Assembly (NCBI GenBank): GCA_015059845.1
Contig: SUZR01000004.1
Location: forward strand, 148,982 to 212,981
DNA from: Rikenellaceae bacterium
Lineage (GTDB): Bacteria > Bacteroidota > Bacteroidia > Bacteroidales > Rikenellaceae
Length of the DNA: 64,000 nucleotides
Direction of reading: 5' to 3'
Shown here: positions 1 through 8,915 of the stretch, piece after piece
How positions within the stretch are numbered: the stretch's first letter is position 1
How the letters are laid out: each line of letters begins with the position of its first letter
Notes under the pieces: model-generated
Told to the model about the DNA's origin: nothing
Seen by the model: only the letters and a program-made list of their open reading frames with translations
Database searches by the model: none
Program-made: the position numbers and the translations under genes

Positions 1-34
1 AGGAGCAATATACGCATCGGAATCTTCATCACGT

Positions 35-1897
35 CTATTTTTTCTTCTTTTTATCCACCACCACGAACTCCTCCACGCGCTTATCCTTCGCCTCCTTCGG
101 GATGGCCAGACGCAGCTCGATGGCCTCCTTGTCGGCACCCATACCGAGAGCCTTTTTCCAGTATGTCTCGGCCATAAAACGCTCGTTCAGCGCAAAGAGA
201 ATATCACCATAGTGCAACGGCAGCTCGGCACTCTCGGTGCGGTCCAGCGATAGGGCCTGACGCATATGCTTGCGTGCCTGCTCGTAGCGGCCCAGCTTGT
301 AGAGAATCCACGCGAAGGTGTCGAGGTAGGTCGAGTTACCCTTCTCGAGATAGATAGCCTTGGCCGACATCTTCATCGCCTTCTCGAGCAGCTCGGCATC
401 GTCGGTCTCCTCGCTGATGAAGTAGGCGTAGTTGTTGAGTGTCATTGCGTTATTCTCGTATAGCGCGAGCGATGTCTCGTACGACTTGTTACGCTGCTGC
501 GTAGCCTTTTTCTTGTTTATGCGCAACTTGAAGCCTGTGGTGTCGGCCTTTGCACCCGCATCCAGACGCTCGACCATAGCGTGGTATGTGTCGCCTATAT
601 ATCCCCAAATCTGCCCCTTGAGCGAGTCCGTGGGGGCAATCTCCAGCGCCTGCTCGAAGGTGGCCACCGAGCCGTGCAGGTCGCCCTTGATGTATTGGCG
701 GTTGGCCTTGCGGATGTAGAGCGCAGGGTCGTCGGGGAAGAGCTTCACCGCCTGCTGCACATATACATCCACCGAGTCGGGGCGTGCGAGGTAGTCCTCG
801 AGGTCGATGACAGCCATATAGTAATCCATCTGTGGCGGCTCGTCCTTCAGGTGTAGCTTGAAGTGTGCGAGGGCCGCCTCCACCTCACCTCCTGCCAGCA
901 GATGGTCGCCATAGATATCCACCACGCGCTTGTCGTCGGGGTGGCGCATAGCCATCGCCGTAGCCATCGCACCGAGGGCGAAGTAGTTCTGTCCGTAGAA
1001 CTTACGGTCTTTGGTGAGGTTTTCAAAGAGCTGAATCTTTCGCTCCAGCGGGAAGCCGTCCAGGGCGTACAATCGCTGCAAGGCACCCAGATAACCCTTC
1101 GTGTCACGCTGCTGCGAGCAGAAGTCGGCATAGAGTCCCAGCGCCTGCACATTCGTGGAGTCCATCTCCAGCGCCCGCTCGAAGGTGGCACGTGCCAGCG
1201 AATCCTTCTTCGCGGCGGCGTAGGTCTCGGCCAGCGACACAACATTCTCCACCTCGTAGGGTGCCGCATCGACACTCTCCTGCGCCTCCTCGATGGCACG
1301 CTCCATCTGCCCCGTAGAGATGAGCAGGTGGCGTTTCATATTCGAGAGGTAGGGATTCTTGCCGAAGCGCATATCGGCCGAGTCGAGAATCGAGATGGCC
1401 GAGTAGGGCTGCTTGCGCTGGTTGTAAATCATCGCCAGAATGCGGTAGTTGTCGGCATTGTTGGGCTCCATACGCATCAGTCGGCGGTAGATGGGCAGCG
1501 CGTCGTCGTAGCGGTTGTTGAGCACTAACGAACGTGCATAAACATCTGTGTACCAGCCACTCATCGTATCTTGCTCGTATGCCTTGCGGGCATACTCCAG
1601 TGCCTGAGGCTCACGCCCTGGCTCGCGCAGCTCCTGCTGTGCAAGCTGATAGAGCGCGGGGGCATAGGTGGAGTCAAGCTCCAGAATCTCCATATATGCC
1701 TTGCGTGCTGCGGCCGTGTCGCGGTGTATGGCCGTCTGCTTGAGGGCATCGGTGTAGCGATATGCGGCACGCAGCGAGTCGGGGATGACAAGCTTTGGCT
1801 TATTGTCGGGCATAGCGGCCCGTGCCACAAATCCCGCAAGAAGTGTGGCAGCCACGATGCCGTGCATCGCCAGGCGATATATGCTCTTGAGTGTCAA
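35..1897 (-). CDS. TPR-repeat protein with signal peptide
   Basis: This 620-residue protein starts with a hydrophobic export signal (about residues 8-28, ending near ARAA). From about residue 45 onward it consists of tandem tetratricopeptide repeats; A/Y/P spacing such as YAPALYQLAQQEL, NNADNYRILAMIYNQ and GNSTYLDTFAWILYKLGRYEQA recurs. The C-terminus is Lys-rich. TPR arrays are protein-binding scaffolds; large exported ones in Bacteroidota are often periplasmic or lipid-linked, but no partner can be named from sequence. It lies 123 bp downstream of pheS on the same strand, separated by a 9-bp-unit palindrome, so it may be read from the pheS promoter. A second in-frame Met at residue 11 could be the true start. 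The family call is firm; the function is unknown. Confidence 0.8.
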   Translation of the reverse strand: MTLKSIYRLAMHGIVAATLLAGFVARAAMPDNKPKLVIPDSLRAAYRYTDALKQTAIHRDTAAARKAYMEILELDSTYAPALYQLAQQELREPGREPQALEYARKAYEQDTMSGWYTDVYARSLVLNNRYDDALPIYRRLMRMEPNNADNYRILAMIYNQRKQPYSAISILDSADMRFGKNPYLSNMKRHLLISTGQMERAIEEAQESVDAAPYEVENVVSLAETYAAAKKDSLARATFERALEMDSTNVQALGLYADFCSQQRDTKGYLGALQRLYALDGFPLERKIQLFENLTKDRKFYGQNYFALGAMATAMAMRHPDDKRVVDIYGDHLLAGGEVEAALAHFKLHLKDEPPQMDYYMAVIDLEDYLARPDSVDVYVQQAVKLFPDDPALYIRKANRQYIKGDLHGSVATFEQALEIAPTDSLKGQIWGYIGDTYHAMVERLDAGAKADTTGFKLRINKKKATQQRNKSYETSLALYENNAMTLNNYAYFISEETDDAELLEKAMKMSAKAIYLEKGNSTYLDTFAWILYKLGRYEQARKHMRQALSLDRTESAELPLHYGDILFALNERFMAETYWKKALGMGADKEAIELRLAIPKEAKDKRVEEFVVVDKKKKK

Positions 1898-1906
1898 TGT
1901 TTTTTG

Positions 1907-2009
1907 CTATAATTGTTATAAGTGTTATAGGTGTTATAAGTATTATAGGCTTGCGGTGATAGTGCGGTGTTTACGCTGCTGGTGCTATAACTCCTATAAC
2001 TCTTATAAT
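1907..2009. repeat. 9-bp-unit palindromic element (copy 1)
   Basis: Tandem units of the form TTATARGTG run left to right, then a diverged, more GC-rich spacer, then the inverted units (CTATAACTCC, TATAACTCTTATAA). It fills the gap between pheS and the TPR gene. The inverted half is less regular than in other copies and the spacer is unusually long. Confidence 0.75.
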
Positions 2010-2020
2010 TACTGTTCCTC

Positions 2021-3061
2021 CTATAATGCGCTATCAAACTGGTGGAGGAAGCGCACGTCGTTCTCGAAGTAGAGGCGCAAGTCCTTCACGCCGTACTTCA
2101 ACATAGCGATACGCTCAACACCCATACCAAAGGCGAAGCCTGAGTACTTCTTTGAGTCTATGCCGCTGGCCTCCAAGACGTTGGGGTCAACCATACCGCA
2201 ACCCATAATCTCCAGCCAGCCCGTACCCTTACATACGTTGCAGCCCTTGCCGCCGCAGAGGTTACAGCTTACATCCACCTCGGCCGAAGGCTCGGTGAAG
2301 GGGAAGTATGAGGGGCGCATACGAATCGTTGCCGACTCGCCGAACATCTCCTTAGCGAAGTAGAGAATCGACTGCTTCATATCGGCGAACGATACGTTCT
2401 CGTCGATATACAGACCCTCCACCTGGTGGAAGATGCAGTGCGCACGATACGAGATAGCCTCGTTACGGAACACACGGCCGGGGCATACGATGCGGATGGG
2501 CGGCTTCTGATGCTCCATAGCACGCACCTGAATAGACGAGGTGTGGGTACGCAGCAACAAATCCTTCACGTTGGGCTCGTTCGATGCCTTCTCTACGAAG
2601 AATGTATCCTGCATATCGCGTGCGGGGTGCGAGAGGGGGAAGTTCAGAGCTGAGAATACGTGCCAGTCGTCCTCAATCTCGGGACCCTCGGCTACGGTGT
2701 AGCCCAGGCGTGAGAAGATATCTACAATCTGATTCTTCACAATCGAGATGGGGTGGCGTGTGCCATCAGCCTCTGCCGAGCCGGGGCGGGTCATATCGTC
2801 GATGGCCTCGCTCTTTACGGCCGACGACTGAAGCGTAGCCTTCAGCTCGTTGATGCGAGCCTGTGCCGCCTGCTTTAGGGCGTTGATTTTCTGGCCGAGC
2901 TCGCGCTTCTGCTCTGCGGGCACGCTCTTAAATTCGTCCATAAGGGCTGTAAGTTCGCCCTTTTTGCCGAGGATTTTGATGCGGAACTCCTCCACCTCAG
3001 CGGCTGTGGTGGGCGCAAAGGCCTCTACACGTCCAAGTAAGTCGTTAATTTTGGTAATCAT
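2021..3061 (-). CDS. pheS: Phenylalanine--tRNA ligase alpha subunit
   Basis: PheS is the catalytic alpha subunit of the alpha2beta2 class II enzyme that charges tRNA-Phe with phenylalanine in the cytosol. The 346-residue length is typical. The N-terminal 85 residues form the usual coiled coil. The class II core follows, with GRVFRNEAISYRAHCIFHQ (motif 2), a PSYFPFTEPSAEVDV stretch, a CNLCGGKGCNVCKGTGW insert with four cysteines, and the C-terminal GFAFGMGVERIAMLKYG (motif 3). The four-cysteine insert looks like a small zinc-knuckle. PheT is not in this window, so the two subunits are encoded apart. A TAnnTTTG box lies about 60 bp upstream on the same strand. The call is secure. Confidence 0.97.
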   Translation of the reverse strand: MITKINDLLGRVEAFAPTTAAEVEEFRIKILGKKGELTALMDEFKSVPAEQKRELGQKINALKQAAQARINELKATLQSSAVKSEAIDDMTRPGSAEADGTRHPISIVKNQIVDIFSRLGYTVAEGPEIEDDWHVFSALNFPLSHPARDMQDTFFVEKASNEPNVKDLLLRTHTSSIQVRAMEHQKPPIRIVCPGRVFRNEAISYRAHCIFHQVEGLYIDENVSFADMKQSILYFAKEMFGESATIRMRPSYFPFTEPSAEVDVSCNLCGGKGCNVCKGTGWLEIMGCGMVDPNVLEASGIDSKKYSGFAFGMGVERIAMLKYGVKDLRLYFENDVRFLHQFDSAL

Positions 3062-3122
3062 CGCTATTTTGCTTTTTATATTATTTTCGATATTTTTGCG
3101 TTACTAATGTATATATAACGCG

Positions 3123-3130
3123 CAAAGTTA
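3123..3130 (-). promoter_or_regulatory. Bacteroidetes-type -7 box for pheS
   Basis: On the minus strand the sequence reads TAACTTTG, an exact match to the TAnnTTTG -7 consensus of the Bacteroidetes primary sigma factor. It would place transcription start near 3117, giving a pheS leader of about 55 nt. No clear -33 TTTG was seen at the standard distance. The divergent patatin gene starts only 10 bp away. Confidence 0.5.
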
Positions 3131-3139
3131 CTAAAAAAT

Positions 3140-5638
3140 ATGAAAACCGCCCGTTTTTTTCTACTATTTATATTGTCGCTCGTTGTGGTTGCGACGGGTG
3201 ATGTGGCGGCACAACAGAGAGTGGAGTCGGGCAACGCGGCTCTGCACTTCGGCGACAGCCTCTCCACATCCCAGCGCCGCGCCGTGCGTCGTGCCAGCCG
3301 CCGACTGCTGCGTATGGCCGAGGATACCACCCTTGCCGGTCGTGCCGATATTGTCACCGACTCGGTGAAAAACCGCCCCACGGCGGGTAAGGTAGGCCTT
3401 GTTCTGGCTGGTGGTGGCGCAAAGGGATTGTACCACATCGGCGTTATTAAGGCTCTGGAGGAGAACGAGATACCTATCGACTACGTGTCGGGCACCTCGA
3501 TGGGCGCCATCATCGGTGCGCTCTACGCCTCGGGTTACACGACCGACGAGATGACCGCCATCGTAACCTCGGGCAAGGTCGAGGAGTGGGTGTCGGGAAA
3601 GATTGACGACCGCTATAAATTCTTCTACACCGAGCGTCAGGATGTGCCCTCGATGTTCTCGGTATATATGGATGTGAAGCGCGACTCGCTCCACAGCCGC
3701 AATACGCTCGATTTGGCTCTGCCCCACGCCTTTATCAACACCTCGCAGATAGATATGGCCTTGACCGAGCTGTTCGCCCCCGCCACCGTGGCAAGTGGAG
3801 GCGACTTCGACAGGCTGATGATTCCCTTCCGCTGCATCGCCACCGACGTGAATCGCCACGAGGCGGTGAAGTACGATGGGGGTGATTTGCCCTTTGCCGT
3901 GCGTGCCTCGATGTCATACCCCGTGCTGTTCCGCCCCGTGACCGACAAGCAGGGGCGCGTGCTGGTCGATGGCGGCTGCTACGATAACTTCCCGTGGCGG
4001 GCGCTGGAGGAGGATTTTTCGCCTTCGTTCCTTATTGGTTCGCAGTGTCTGGCCGAGAACGAACCCATCACGCAGGAGTCGTCTGTCGAGAAGCAGATAA
4101 TGTCGCTTGTAACCATCCCCACGGACTACTCGCTGCCCGAGGGTAAGGGCTTGATTATCAAGCGTGAGATTACCGCCTCGCTGCTGGACTTTGCGGGCGG
4201 CCTCTCGACCATCCAGCAGGGCTACGACGATGCCCTGAAGGCCATCCCCGAACTCAAGGAGCGCATCACGGCCCGCCGTCCGCAGCAGGAGGTGGAGCGT
4301 CGTCGTGAGGCTTTTCTGGAGCGTTGCCCCGCGTTGGAGTTCAGCGACCTGGATGTCGAGGGCCTGAACGAGCGCCAGCAGCAGTATGCCCGCACCTTTA
4401 TGAATTTCGAGAAGCGCCCGCTGCCCGACTCGGTGGTTGTGCCGACCATCTCGTTTGACGAGGTGAGGGAGCGTTACTTCACCCTTATGGCCACCAACGA
4501 ATTCACCACAAACGCCTTCCCCGAGGTGAGCTACGACTCGCTGCGCAAGGATTTTCGTATGCGACTGAACCTCTCGTCGAAGCCGGGCGTGAAGTTCCTT
4601 GTGGGTGGTAATATTTCGTCAACGGTCTTTAACCAGATATTCTTGGGTTTCAACCACTTCCGCTTGGGTCGCACGGCCCTCACGACCTATGCCGATATCT
4701 TCCTCGGCCCCGTATCTACGGTTGTTCGTGTGGGTGGCCGCACGGGCTTTATGAGCCGCACGCCTATGTACCTCGACTACTCGGTGCAGGGCTCGTGGCA
4801 GTCGAATCTGCGCGGCTCGTTTGGTAACGTAACCCCTGCCCGCAACACCATCGACGCCCGCACCATCGAAACCTATGCACATCTGGGCTTCGGCCTGGCC
4901 ACCACGCGCAAGAGTGTGCTTGAGCTCTCGGTAAATGCGGGATATAACTTCTACTCCTACGTGGAGAGCTACGACAAGCCCGATGTGCCCTCGACGCACG
5001 ACTGGTTCCGCTTTGCCGCCTCGCGTCTGCAGTTCCAGCACTCGACCCTCGACAAGATAGCCTACCCCACACGCGGAGGTCGCTTCACGGCCTCGGTCAT
5101 CGGCGTGCTGGGTCGTGATAAGTACGAGACGGCCGAGCTCTTTGCCCAGCAGATGCGTGCGCAGCAGTCGCGCAAGTGGGTGGGTGCGAAACTCAAGTGG
5201 GAGCACTACCCCAGCAACTGGCGCGACTGGTGGTTCTCGGTGAGCTACAACATCGAGGCGGTATATACCAACCATCCCACGTTCGGAAACCCCTATGCCA
5301 CAATACTTTCGTCGCCACGCTACACGCCGCTGGCGCACTCGCAGATGTTGTATATGCCCGAGTTTTATGCCGACCGCTACGCCGCCGTGGGCGTGATGCC
5401 CACCTTCAAGATGTGGCCCAACTTCTACCTGCGTGCGGGCGTGTTTGCTATGCTGCGTGACCCGATTGTGGCCGACGAGTATATGCACTATATGGGCGAT
5501 TTGTCGCTCGTCTATCACACCCCCATCGGGCCTGTGAGCCTCTCGGTTACCAAGTATAACTTCGACACGAAGAACAACTGCTACGTGATGTTCAACTTCG
5601 GCTATCCGATTTTCGGCTCACGAGGATTGTATTATTAG
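3140..5638 (+). CDS. Patatin-like phospholipase fused to an outer-membrane barrel
   Basis: The 832-residue protein begins with a signal peptide (residues 1-25, ending VAAQ). The patatin domain spans about residues 75-350: GGGAKGLYHIGV is the oxyanion-hole motif, GTSMGA carries the nucleophile Ser, and DGGCYDNFP carries the catalytic Asp of the Ser-Asp dyad. After a linker, residues from about 480 to the end are beta-strand-rich and resemble the BamA/Omp85-type surface-antigen barrel, ending in GYPIFGSRGLYY. Patatins hydrolyse acyl esters of phospholipids. The barrel suggests the enzyme is held at the outer membrane, as in PlpD-like type Vd autotransporters. Substrate and whether the domain is released are unknown. 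Confidence 0.85.
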   Translation: MKTARFFLLFILSLVVVATGDVAAQQRVESGNAALHFGDSLSTSQRRAVRRASRRLLRMAEDTTLAGRADIVTDSVKNRPTAGKVGLVLAGGGAKGLYHIGVIKALEENEIPIDYVSGTSMGAIIGALYASGYTTDEMTAIVTSGKVEEWVSGKIDDRYKFFYTERQDVPSMFSVYMDVKRDSLHSRNTLDLALPHAFINTSQIDMALTELFAPATVASGGDFDRLMIPFRCIATDVNRHEAVKYDGGDLPFAVRASMSYPVLFRPVTDKQGRVLVDGGCYDNFPWRALEEDFSPSFLIGSQCLAENEPITQESSVEKQIMSLVTIPTDYSLPEGKGLIIKREITASLLDFAGGLSTIQQGYDDALKAIPELKERITARRPQQEVERRREAFLERCPALEFSDLDVEGLNERQQQYARTFMNFEKRPLPDSVVVPTISFDEVRERYFTLMATNEFTTNAFPEVSYDSLRKDFRMRLNLSSKPGVKFLVGGNISSTVFNQIFLGFNHFRLGRTALTTYADIFLGPVSTVVRVGGRTGFMSRTPMYLDYSVQGSWQSNLRGSFGNVTPARNTIDARTIETYAHLGFGLATTRKSVLELSVNAGYNFYSYVESYDKPDVPSTHDWFRFAASRLQFQHSTLDKIAYPTRGGRFTASVIGVLGRDKYETAELFAQQMRAQQSRKWVGAKLKWEHYPSNWRDWWFSVSYNIEAVYTNHPTFGNPYATILSSPRYTPLAHSQMLYMPEFYADRYAAVGVMPTFKMWPNFYLRAGVFAMLRDPIVADEYMHYMGDLSLVYHTPIGPVSLSVTKYNFDTKNNCYVMFNFGYPIFGSRGLYY

Positions 5639-5659
5639 TCTGGCGCTGAGGGGGCGTTA

Positions 5660-5739
5660 GATTATAAGTGTTATAGGTGCTATAGGTGTTATAGGAGATT
5701 TACAATTCATATAATACTTATAGCACTTATAATTCTTAT
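5660..5739. repeat. 9-bp-unit palindromic element (copy 2)
   Basis: Left arm: three to four TTATARGTG-type units. A short spacer follows, and then the inverted units (ATAATACTTATAGCACTTATAA). It lies just after the patatin stop codon and upstream of the presumed moxR promoter. Confidence 0.85.
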
Positions 5740-5752
5740 CTCTGCTTCAATA

Positions 5753-5783
5753 TTTTATCTTTTCTCTTTTTTTCGTATATTTG
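5753..5783 (+). promoter_or_regulatory. Probable promoter of the Bat gene cluster
   Basis: The -7 box TATATTTG at 5776-5783 is an exact TAnnTTTG match, with TTTT at 5753-5756 in the -33 position after a 19-bp spacer. Transcription would start near 5789, giving a leader of about 120 nt before moxR that contains the half-palindrome at 5851-5885. Confidence 0.5.
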
Positions 5784-5850
5784 CAATAATATTCCCACGT
5801 CAACCGTTTTTATATAGCGCGTGTGACGCTTTCCGAGGTGAATATAACTG

Positions 5851-5885
5851 CATATAACACTTATAGCACCTATAACACCTATAGC
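5851..5885. repeat. Half element of the 9-bp-unit family (copy 3)
   Basis: Only the CACYTATAA orientation is present: three to four units ending just before the A-rich stretch ahead of the moxR start codon. The inverted partner could be copy 2, about 170 bp upstream. Confidence 0.65.
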
Positions 5886-5910
5886 AAAAAAATACAAAAA
5901 TATACTAACA

Positions 5911-6909
5911 ATGAGTGAAGTAATTAACATCAAAGAGCTTAACGAGCGCATCGAGCGCGAGAGTGTCTTCGTGGATACCCTGCGCCAGCAGATGAGCCGC
6001 GTTATTGTGGGCCAGAGCCATCTGGTCGATACGCTTCTAATCGGTCTGTTGTCTAATGGTCACATCCTGCTGGAGGGTGTGCCGGGTTTGGCTAAGACGT
6101 TGGCCATCACCACGCTGGCAAAGGCCGTAGATGCCGATTTTGCACGTATTCAGTTCACCCCCGACCTTCTGCCTGCCGACCTTATCGGTACGCTTATCTA
6201 CTCGCAGAAGAGCGAGGATTTCGTTGTCCGCAAGGGTCCCGTTTTCGCCAACTTCGTTCTGGCCGATGAGATTAACCGTTCACCGGCAAAGGTGCAGTCG
6301 GCACTTCTGGAGGCTATGCAGGAGCGTCAGGTGACCATCGGTGACGAGACATATAAACTCCCCGAGCCTTTCCTCGTATTGGCTACACAAAACCCCTTGG
6401 AGCAGGAGGGTACCTACCCGCTGCCCGAGGCGCAGGTGGACCGTTTTATGCTCAAGGCGAAGATTTCCTACCCCAAGAAGCAGGAGGAGCGCGAGATTGT
6501 GCGTATGAACCTCTCGGGTGCAGGTATGCCCAAGGTTGAGAAGGTCGTAACGCCCGAGGATATCGTCAAGGCACGCCGTGTTGTGGAGGATGTATATATG
6601 GACGAGAAAATCGAAAAGTATATCATCGACATCATCTTCGCCACACGCGAGCCCGCCGAGTACTCGTTGGAGAAGTTGCAGCCTCTGATCGCCTATGGTG
6701 GCTCGCCGCGTGCCAGCATCTCGCTGGCGAAGGCTGCACGTGCCTACGCCTTTATCCGCCGCCGCGGTTATGTTATCCCCGAGGATGTGCGTGCCGTGTG
6801 CCACGACGTGCTGCGTCACCGCATCGGCCTTACGTACGAGGCTGAGGCCGAGAATATCACCACCGAGCAGATTATCACCGAGATATTGAACAACGTAGTA
6901 GTACCCTAA
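5911..6909 (+). CDS. MoxR-family AAA+ ATPase
   Basis: This is a 332-residue cytosolic AAA+ ATPase of the MoxR group. Walker A is GVPGLAKT (residues 56-63), Walker B VLADE (about 116-120), sensor 1 ATQNP (159-163), and the arginine-finger region EAQVDRF follows. MoxR ATPases act as chaperones that assemble or activate partners carrying von Willebrand A domains; the two VWA genes further along this cluster (BatA, BatB) are the likely clients. Its stop overlaps the start of the DUF58 gene by one base (TAATG), indicating translational coupling. Family assignment is firm; the physiological role (stress or aerotolerance in Bacteroides) is taken from related clusters. Confidence 0.93.
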   Translation: MSEVINIKELNERIERESVFVDTLRQQMSRVIVGQSHLVDTLLIGLLSNGHILLEGVPGLAKTLAITTLAKAVDADFARIQFTPDLLPADLIGTLIYSQKSEDFVVRKGPVFANFVLADEINRSPAKVQSALLEAMQERQVTIGDETYKLPEPFLVLATQNPLEQEGTYPLPEAQVDRFMLKAKISYPKKQEEREIVRMNLSGAGMPKVEKVVTPEDIVKARRVVEDVYMDEKIEKYIIDIIFATREPAEYSLEKLQPLIAYGGSPRASISLAKAARAYAFIRRRGYVIPEDVRAVCHDVLRHRIGLTYEAEAENITTEQIITEILNNVVVP

Positions 6910-7793
6910 TGCGCGAAAACGAGAACGATATCCTCCGCCGAGTCCGCAAGATTGAGATTAAGACGCGCGGCCTGTCGAACGAGATATTTGCCGGAAAGTA
7001 CCACACTGCCTTCCGCGGACGTGGTATGTCGTTCAGCGAGGTGCGTGAGTACCGCGCAGGAGATGATGTGCGCGATATCGACTGGAACGTTACGGCCCGC
7101 TCATCGAAGCCCCATATCAAGATTTATGAGGAGGAGCGTGAGCTGACGATGATGCTGCTGGTCGATGTCAGCGGCTCGCGTATGTTCGGCTCGACGGAGC
7201 GTATGAAGAAGAACGTCATTACGGAGATTGCTGCCGTTTTGGCCTTCTCGGCTGCGCAGAACAACGATAAGGTGGGCTGCATCTTCTTTTCGGATAAGGT
7301 CGAGAAGTTCATCCCCCCGAAGAAGGGCAAGAGCCATATCCTGATGATTATCCGCGAGTTAATCTCCTTTGAGCCTGACTCCTCTCGCACGGCCATTTCC
7401 GAGGCTGTTCGCTTTATGTCGAACGTGAGCAAGAAGCGTTGCACGACCTTCATACTGTCGGATTTTATGAACTCACCACGCGATAAAACGGCGCTGGAGG
7501 ATGCGCTGAAGATTGCCGGCTCGAAGCACGATTTGGTGGGTATCCGCGTCTATGACGAGCGTGAGGCCGAGCTGCCCGATGTGGGTATCGTGGAGTTGCA
7601 GGACGCTGAGACGGGCGGCAAGGTGTGGCTTGACACCTCGTCACGCAGCGTCAGGGAGCACTATGCGCAGAGCTGGGCGGAGCGTAGCGAGGCCATCGAG
7701 GAGCTGCTGCGCCGCAACCGCATCGACACGGCGATGATTTCCACCGAGGGCGACTATGTGGTTGAACTCATTAAACTCTTTAAGCAGAGATAA
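6909..7793 (+). CDS. DUF58 protein of the Bat cluster
   Basis: The 294-residue protein has the DUF58 signature: GMSFSEVREYRAGDDVRDIDWNV near residues 40-60, followed by a VWA-like core with LLVDVSGSRMFGS (about residues 78-90), where D-V-S-G-S is the metal-ion-dependent adhesion site. No signal peptide or membrane helix is evident, so it is probably cytoplasmic. DUF58 genes almost always follow moxR, and the two are thought to work together. It begins on the last base of moxR. A 9-bp-unit palindrome separates it from the next gene, yet direction and spacing suggest one operon. The biochemical function is unknown. Confidence 0.9.
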   Translation: MRENENDILRRVRKIEIKTRGLSNEIFAGKYHTAFRGRGMSFSEVREYRAGDDVRDIDWNVTARSSKPHIKIYEEERELTMMLLVDVSGSRMFGSTERMKKNVITEIAAVLAFSAAQNNDKVGCIFFSDKVEKFIPPKKGKSHILMIIRELISFEPDSSRTAISEAVRFMSNVSKKRCTTFILSDFMNSPRDKTALEDALKIAGSKHDLVGIRVYDEREAELPDVGIVELQDAETGGKVWLDTSSRSVREHYAQSWAERSEAIEELLRRNRIDTAMISTEGDYVVELIKLFKQR

Positions 7794-7828
7794 AAGAGCA
7801 AAGAGAAAGATTTGCGGGAGGGTTTAGG

Positions 7829-7906
7829 ATATAGGAATTATAGGAGTTATAAGTAGTATAAAATCCTATAACACTTATAATACCCATAACACCTATAACA
7901 CTTATT
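7829..7906. repeat. 9-bp-unit palindromic element (copy 4)
   Basis: Left arm of three units (TATAGGAATTATAGGAG...), spacer near 7858-7864, right arm of four units in CACYTATAA orientation. It sits inside the Bat cluster, so it would be transcribed and could fold into a long hairpin between cistrons. Confidence 0.85.
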
Positions 7907-7915
7907 TGTAAAGCA

Positions 7916-8914
7916 ATGAAAAACATTTATAGATACATATCCACCTTTTTGGTTGCGGCAATGCTCTGTTGCGGATTCTACTCCGTCACAGCACAGCCCG
8001 AGGGCGTGGTGAAGCCCGACAATGCCCCGAAGGTGAGTGGCACGGTTGAGCCCGACTCTATCGGCATTGGCGATAGGTTCACATACTCCATCGAGGTGGA
8101 GAAGGATTTGGTGCAGAGCCTCTTCTTCCCCGACTTCCGCCAGATGCCGCAGGAGCGTTACGAGCTTATCGAGGATCTGCCCGTCGATACCCTTGAGCGC
8201 GATGGCCGCCGCCTGAAGCTGCGCAAGAGCTACGTGCTGGCCGCCTTTCAGGAGGGTATGATGCAGGTGGTGCCGCAGGTGATGTATGCCGATAAGAATA
8301 TCGTCGATACCCTATCGGGCCCCGATACGCTGACGCTGATGGTCTCAACGTTCCAGATTGACTCCACGTCGCACACCATCTTCGATATCAAGCCGCAGAA
8401 GACTCTGCGCTTTAAGATGGGCGAGATTACGGGCTACCTTATGTGGGGTGTTATTGCGGTGATTATCATCCTGTTGCTGCTCTACATCGCTAAGCGCGTA
8501 TTGGAGCATTACGGAAAGAGTTTCGGCGATTTGTTCAAGCCCGCACCCCCTCTGCCGCCGCACGAGCAGGCCTTCAAGGCGCTGGAGCAGCTGCGCGAGG
8601 AGCGCTTGTGGCAGGAGGGCAAGCATAAGGAGTACTACTCCACTTTGACCGACATCCTCCGTACATATATCGACGGCCACTTTGCCGTGGGCGCTATGGA
8701 GATGACCTCGGACGAGATTATCGAGGCTATGCGCACTGTTGAGCTGCCGCAGAAGTCGGCAATGGATTTGACCCAGATACTGCGCGAGGCCGACCTTGTG
8801 AAGTTCGCCAAGGCTATGCCCGAGGCCGAGGAGAATGAGGCGGCATTTGCTGCTGCGTGGGATTTCGTGGAGCAGACACGCCCCGTGGAGGAGAGCGAAG
8901 AAAATGAGGAATAA
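7916..8914 (+). CDS. Bat-cluster membrane-anchored protein
   Basis: This 332-residue protein has a signal peptide (1-27, ending SVTAQ), a beta-rich extracytoplasmic part (about 35-165) opening with a BatD-like VEPDSIGIGDRFTYSIEV segment, one transmembrane helix (about 174-194), and a helical cytoplasmic tail (205-332) with an EALEQLREERLWQEGKHKEYY-type pattern typical of the third gene in Bacteroides Bat clusters. The sided layout suits a protein linking periplasmic events to the MoxR/DUF58 machinery, which is inference. Its stop lies one base before the next start codon. Specific function is unknown; orthology to the third gene of the Bacteroides cluster is likely. Confidence 0.75.
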   Translation: MKNIYRYISTFLVAAMLCCGFYSVTAQPEGVVKPDNAPKVSGTVEPDSIGIGDRFTYSIEVEKDLVQSLFFPDFRQMPQERYELIEDLPVDTLERDGRRLKLRKSYVLAAFQEGMMQVVPQVMYADKNIVDTLSGPDTLTLMVSTFQIDSTSHTIFDIKPQKTLRFKMGEITGYLMWGVIAVIIILLLLYIAKRVLEHYGKSFGDLFKPAPPLPPHEQAFKALEQLREERLWQEGKHKEYYSTLTDILRTYIDGHFAVGAMEMTSDEIIEAMRTVELPQKSAMDLTQILREADLVKFAKAMPEAEENEAAFAAAWDFVEQTRPVEESEENEE

Positions 8915-8915
8915 G

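Noticed and set aside
863..1528. A 221-residue plus-strand frame opposite the TPR gene
   Set aside because: It is antisense to a well-formed TPR coding region, has no recognisable fold, and its codon pattern is that of a shadow frame in GC-rich DNA.
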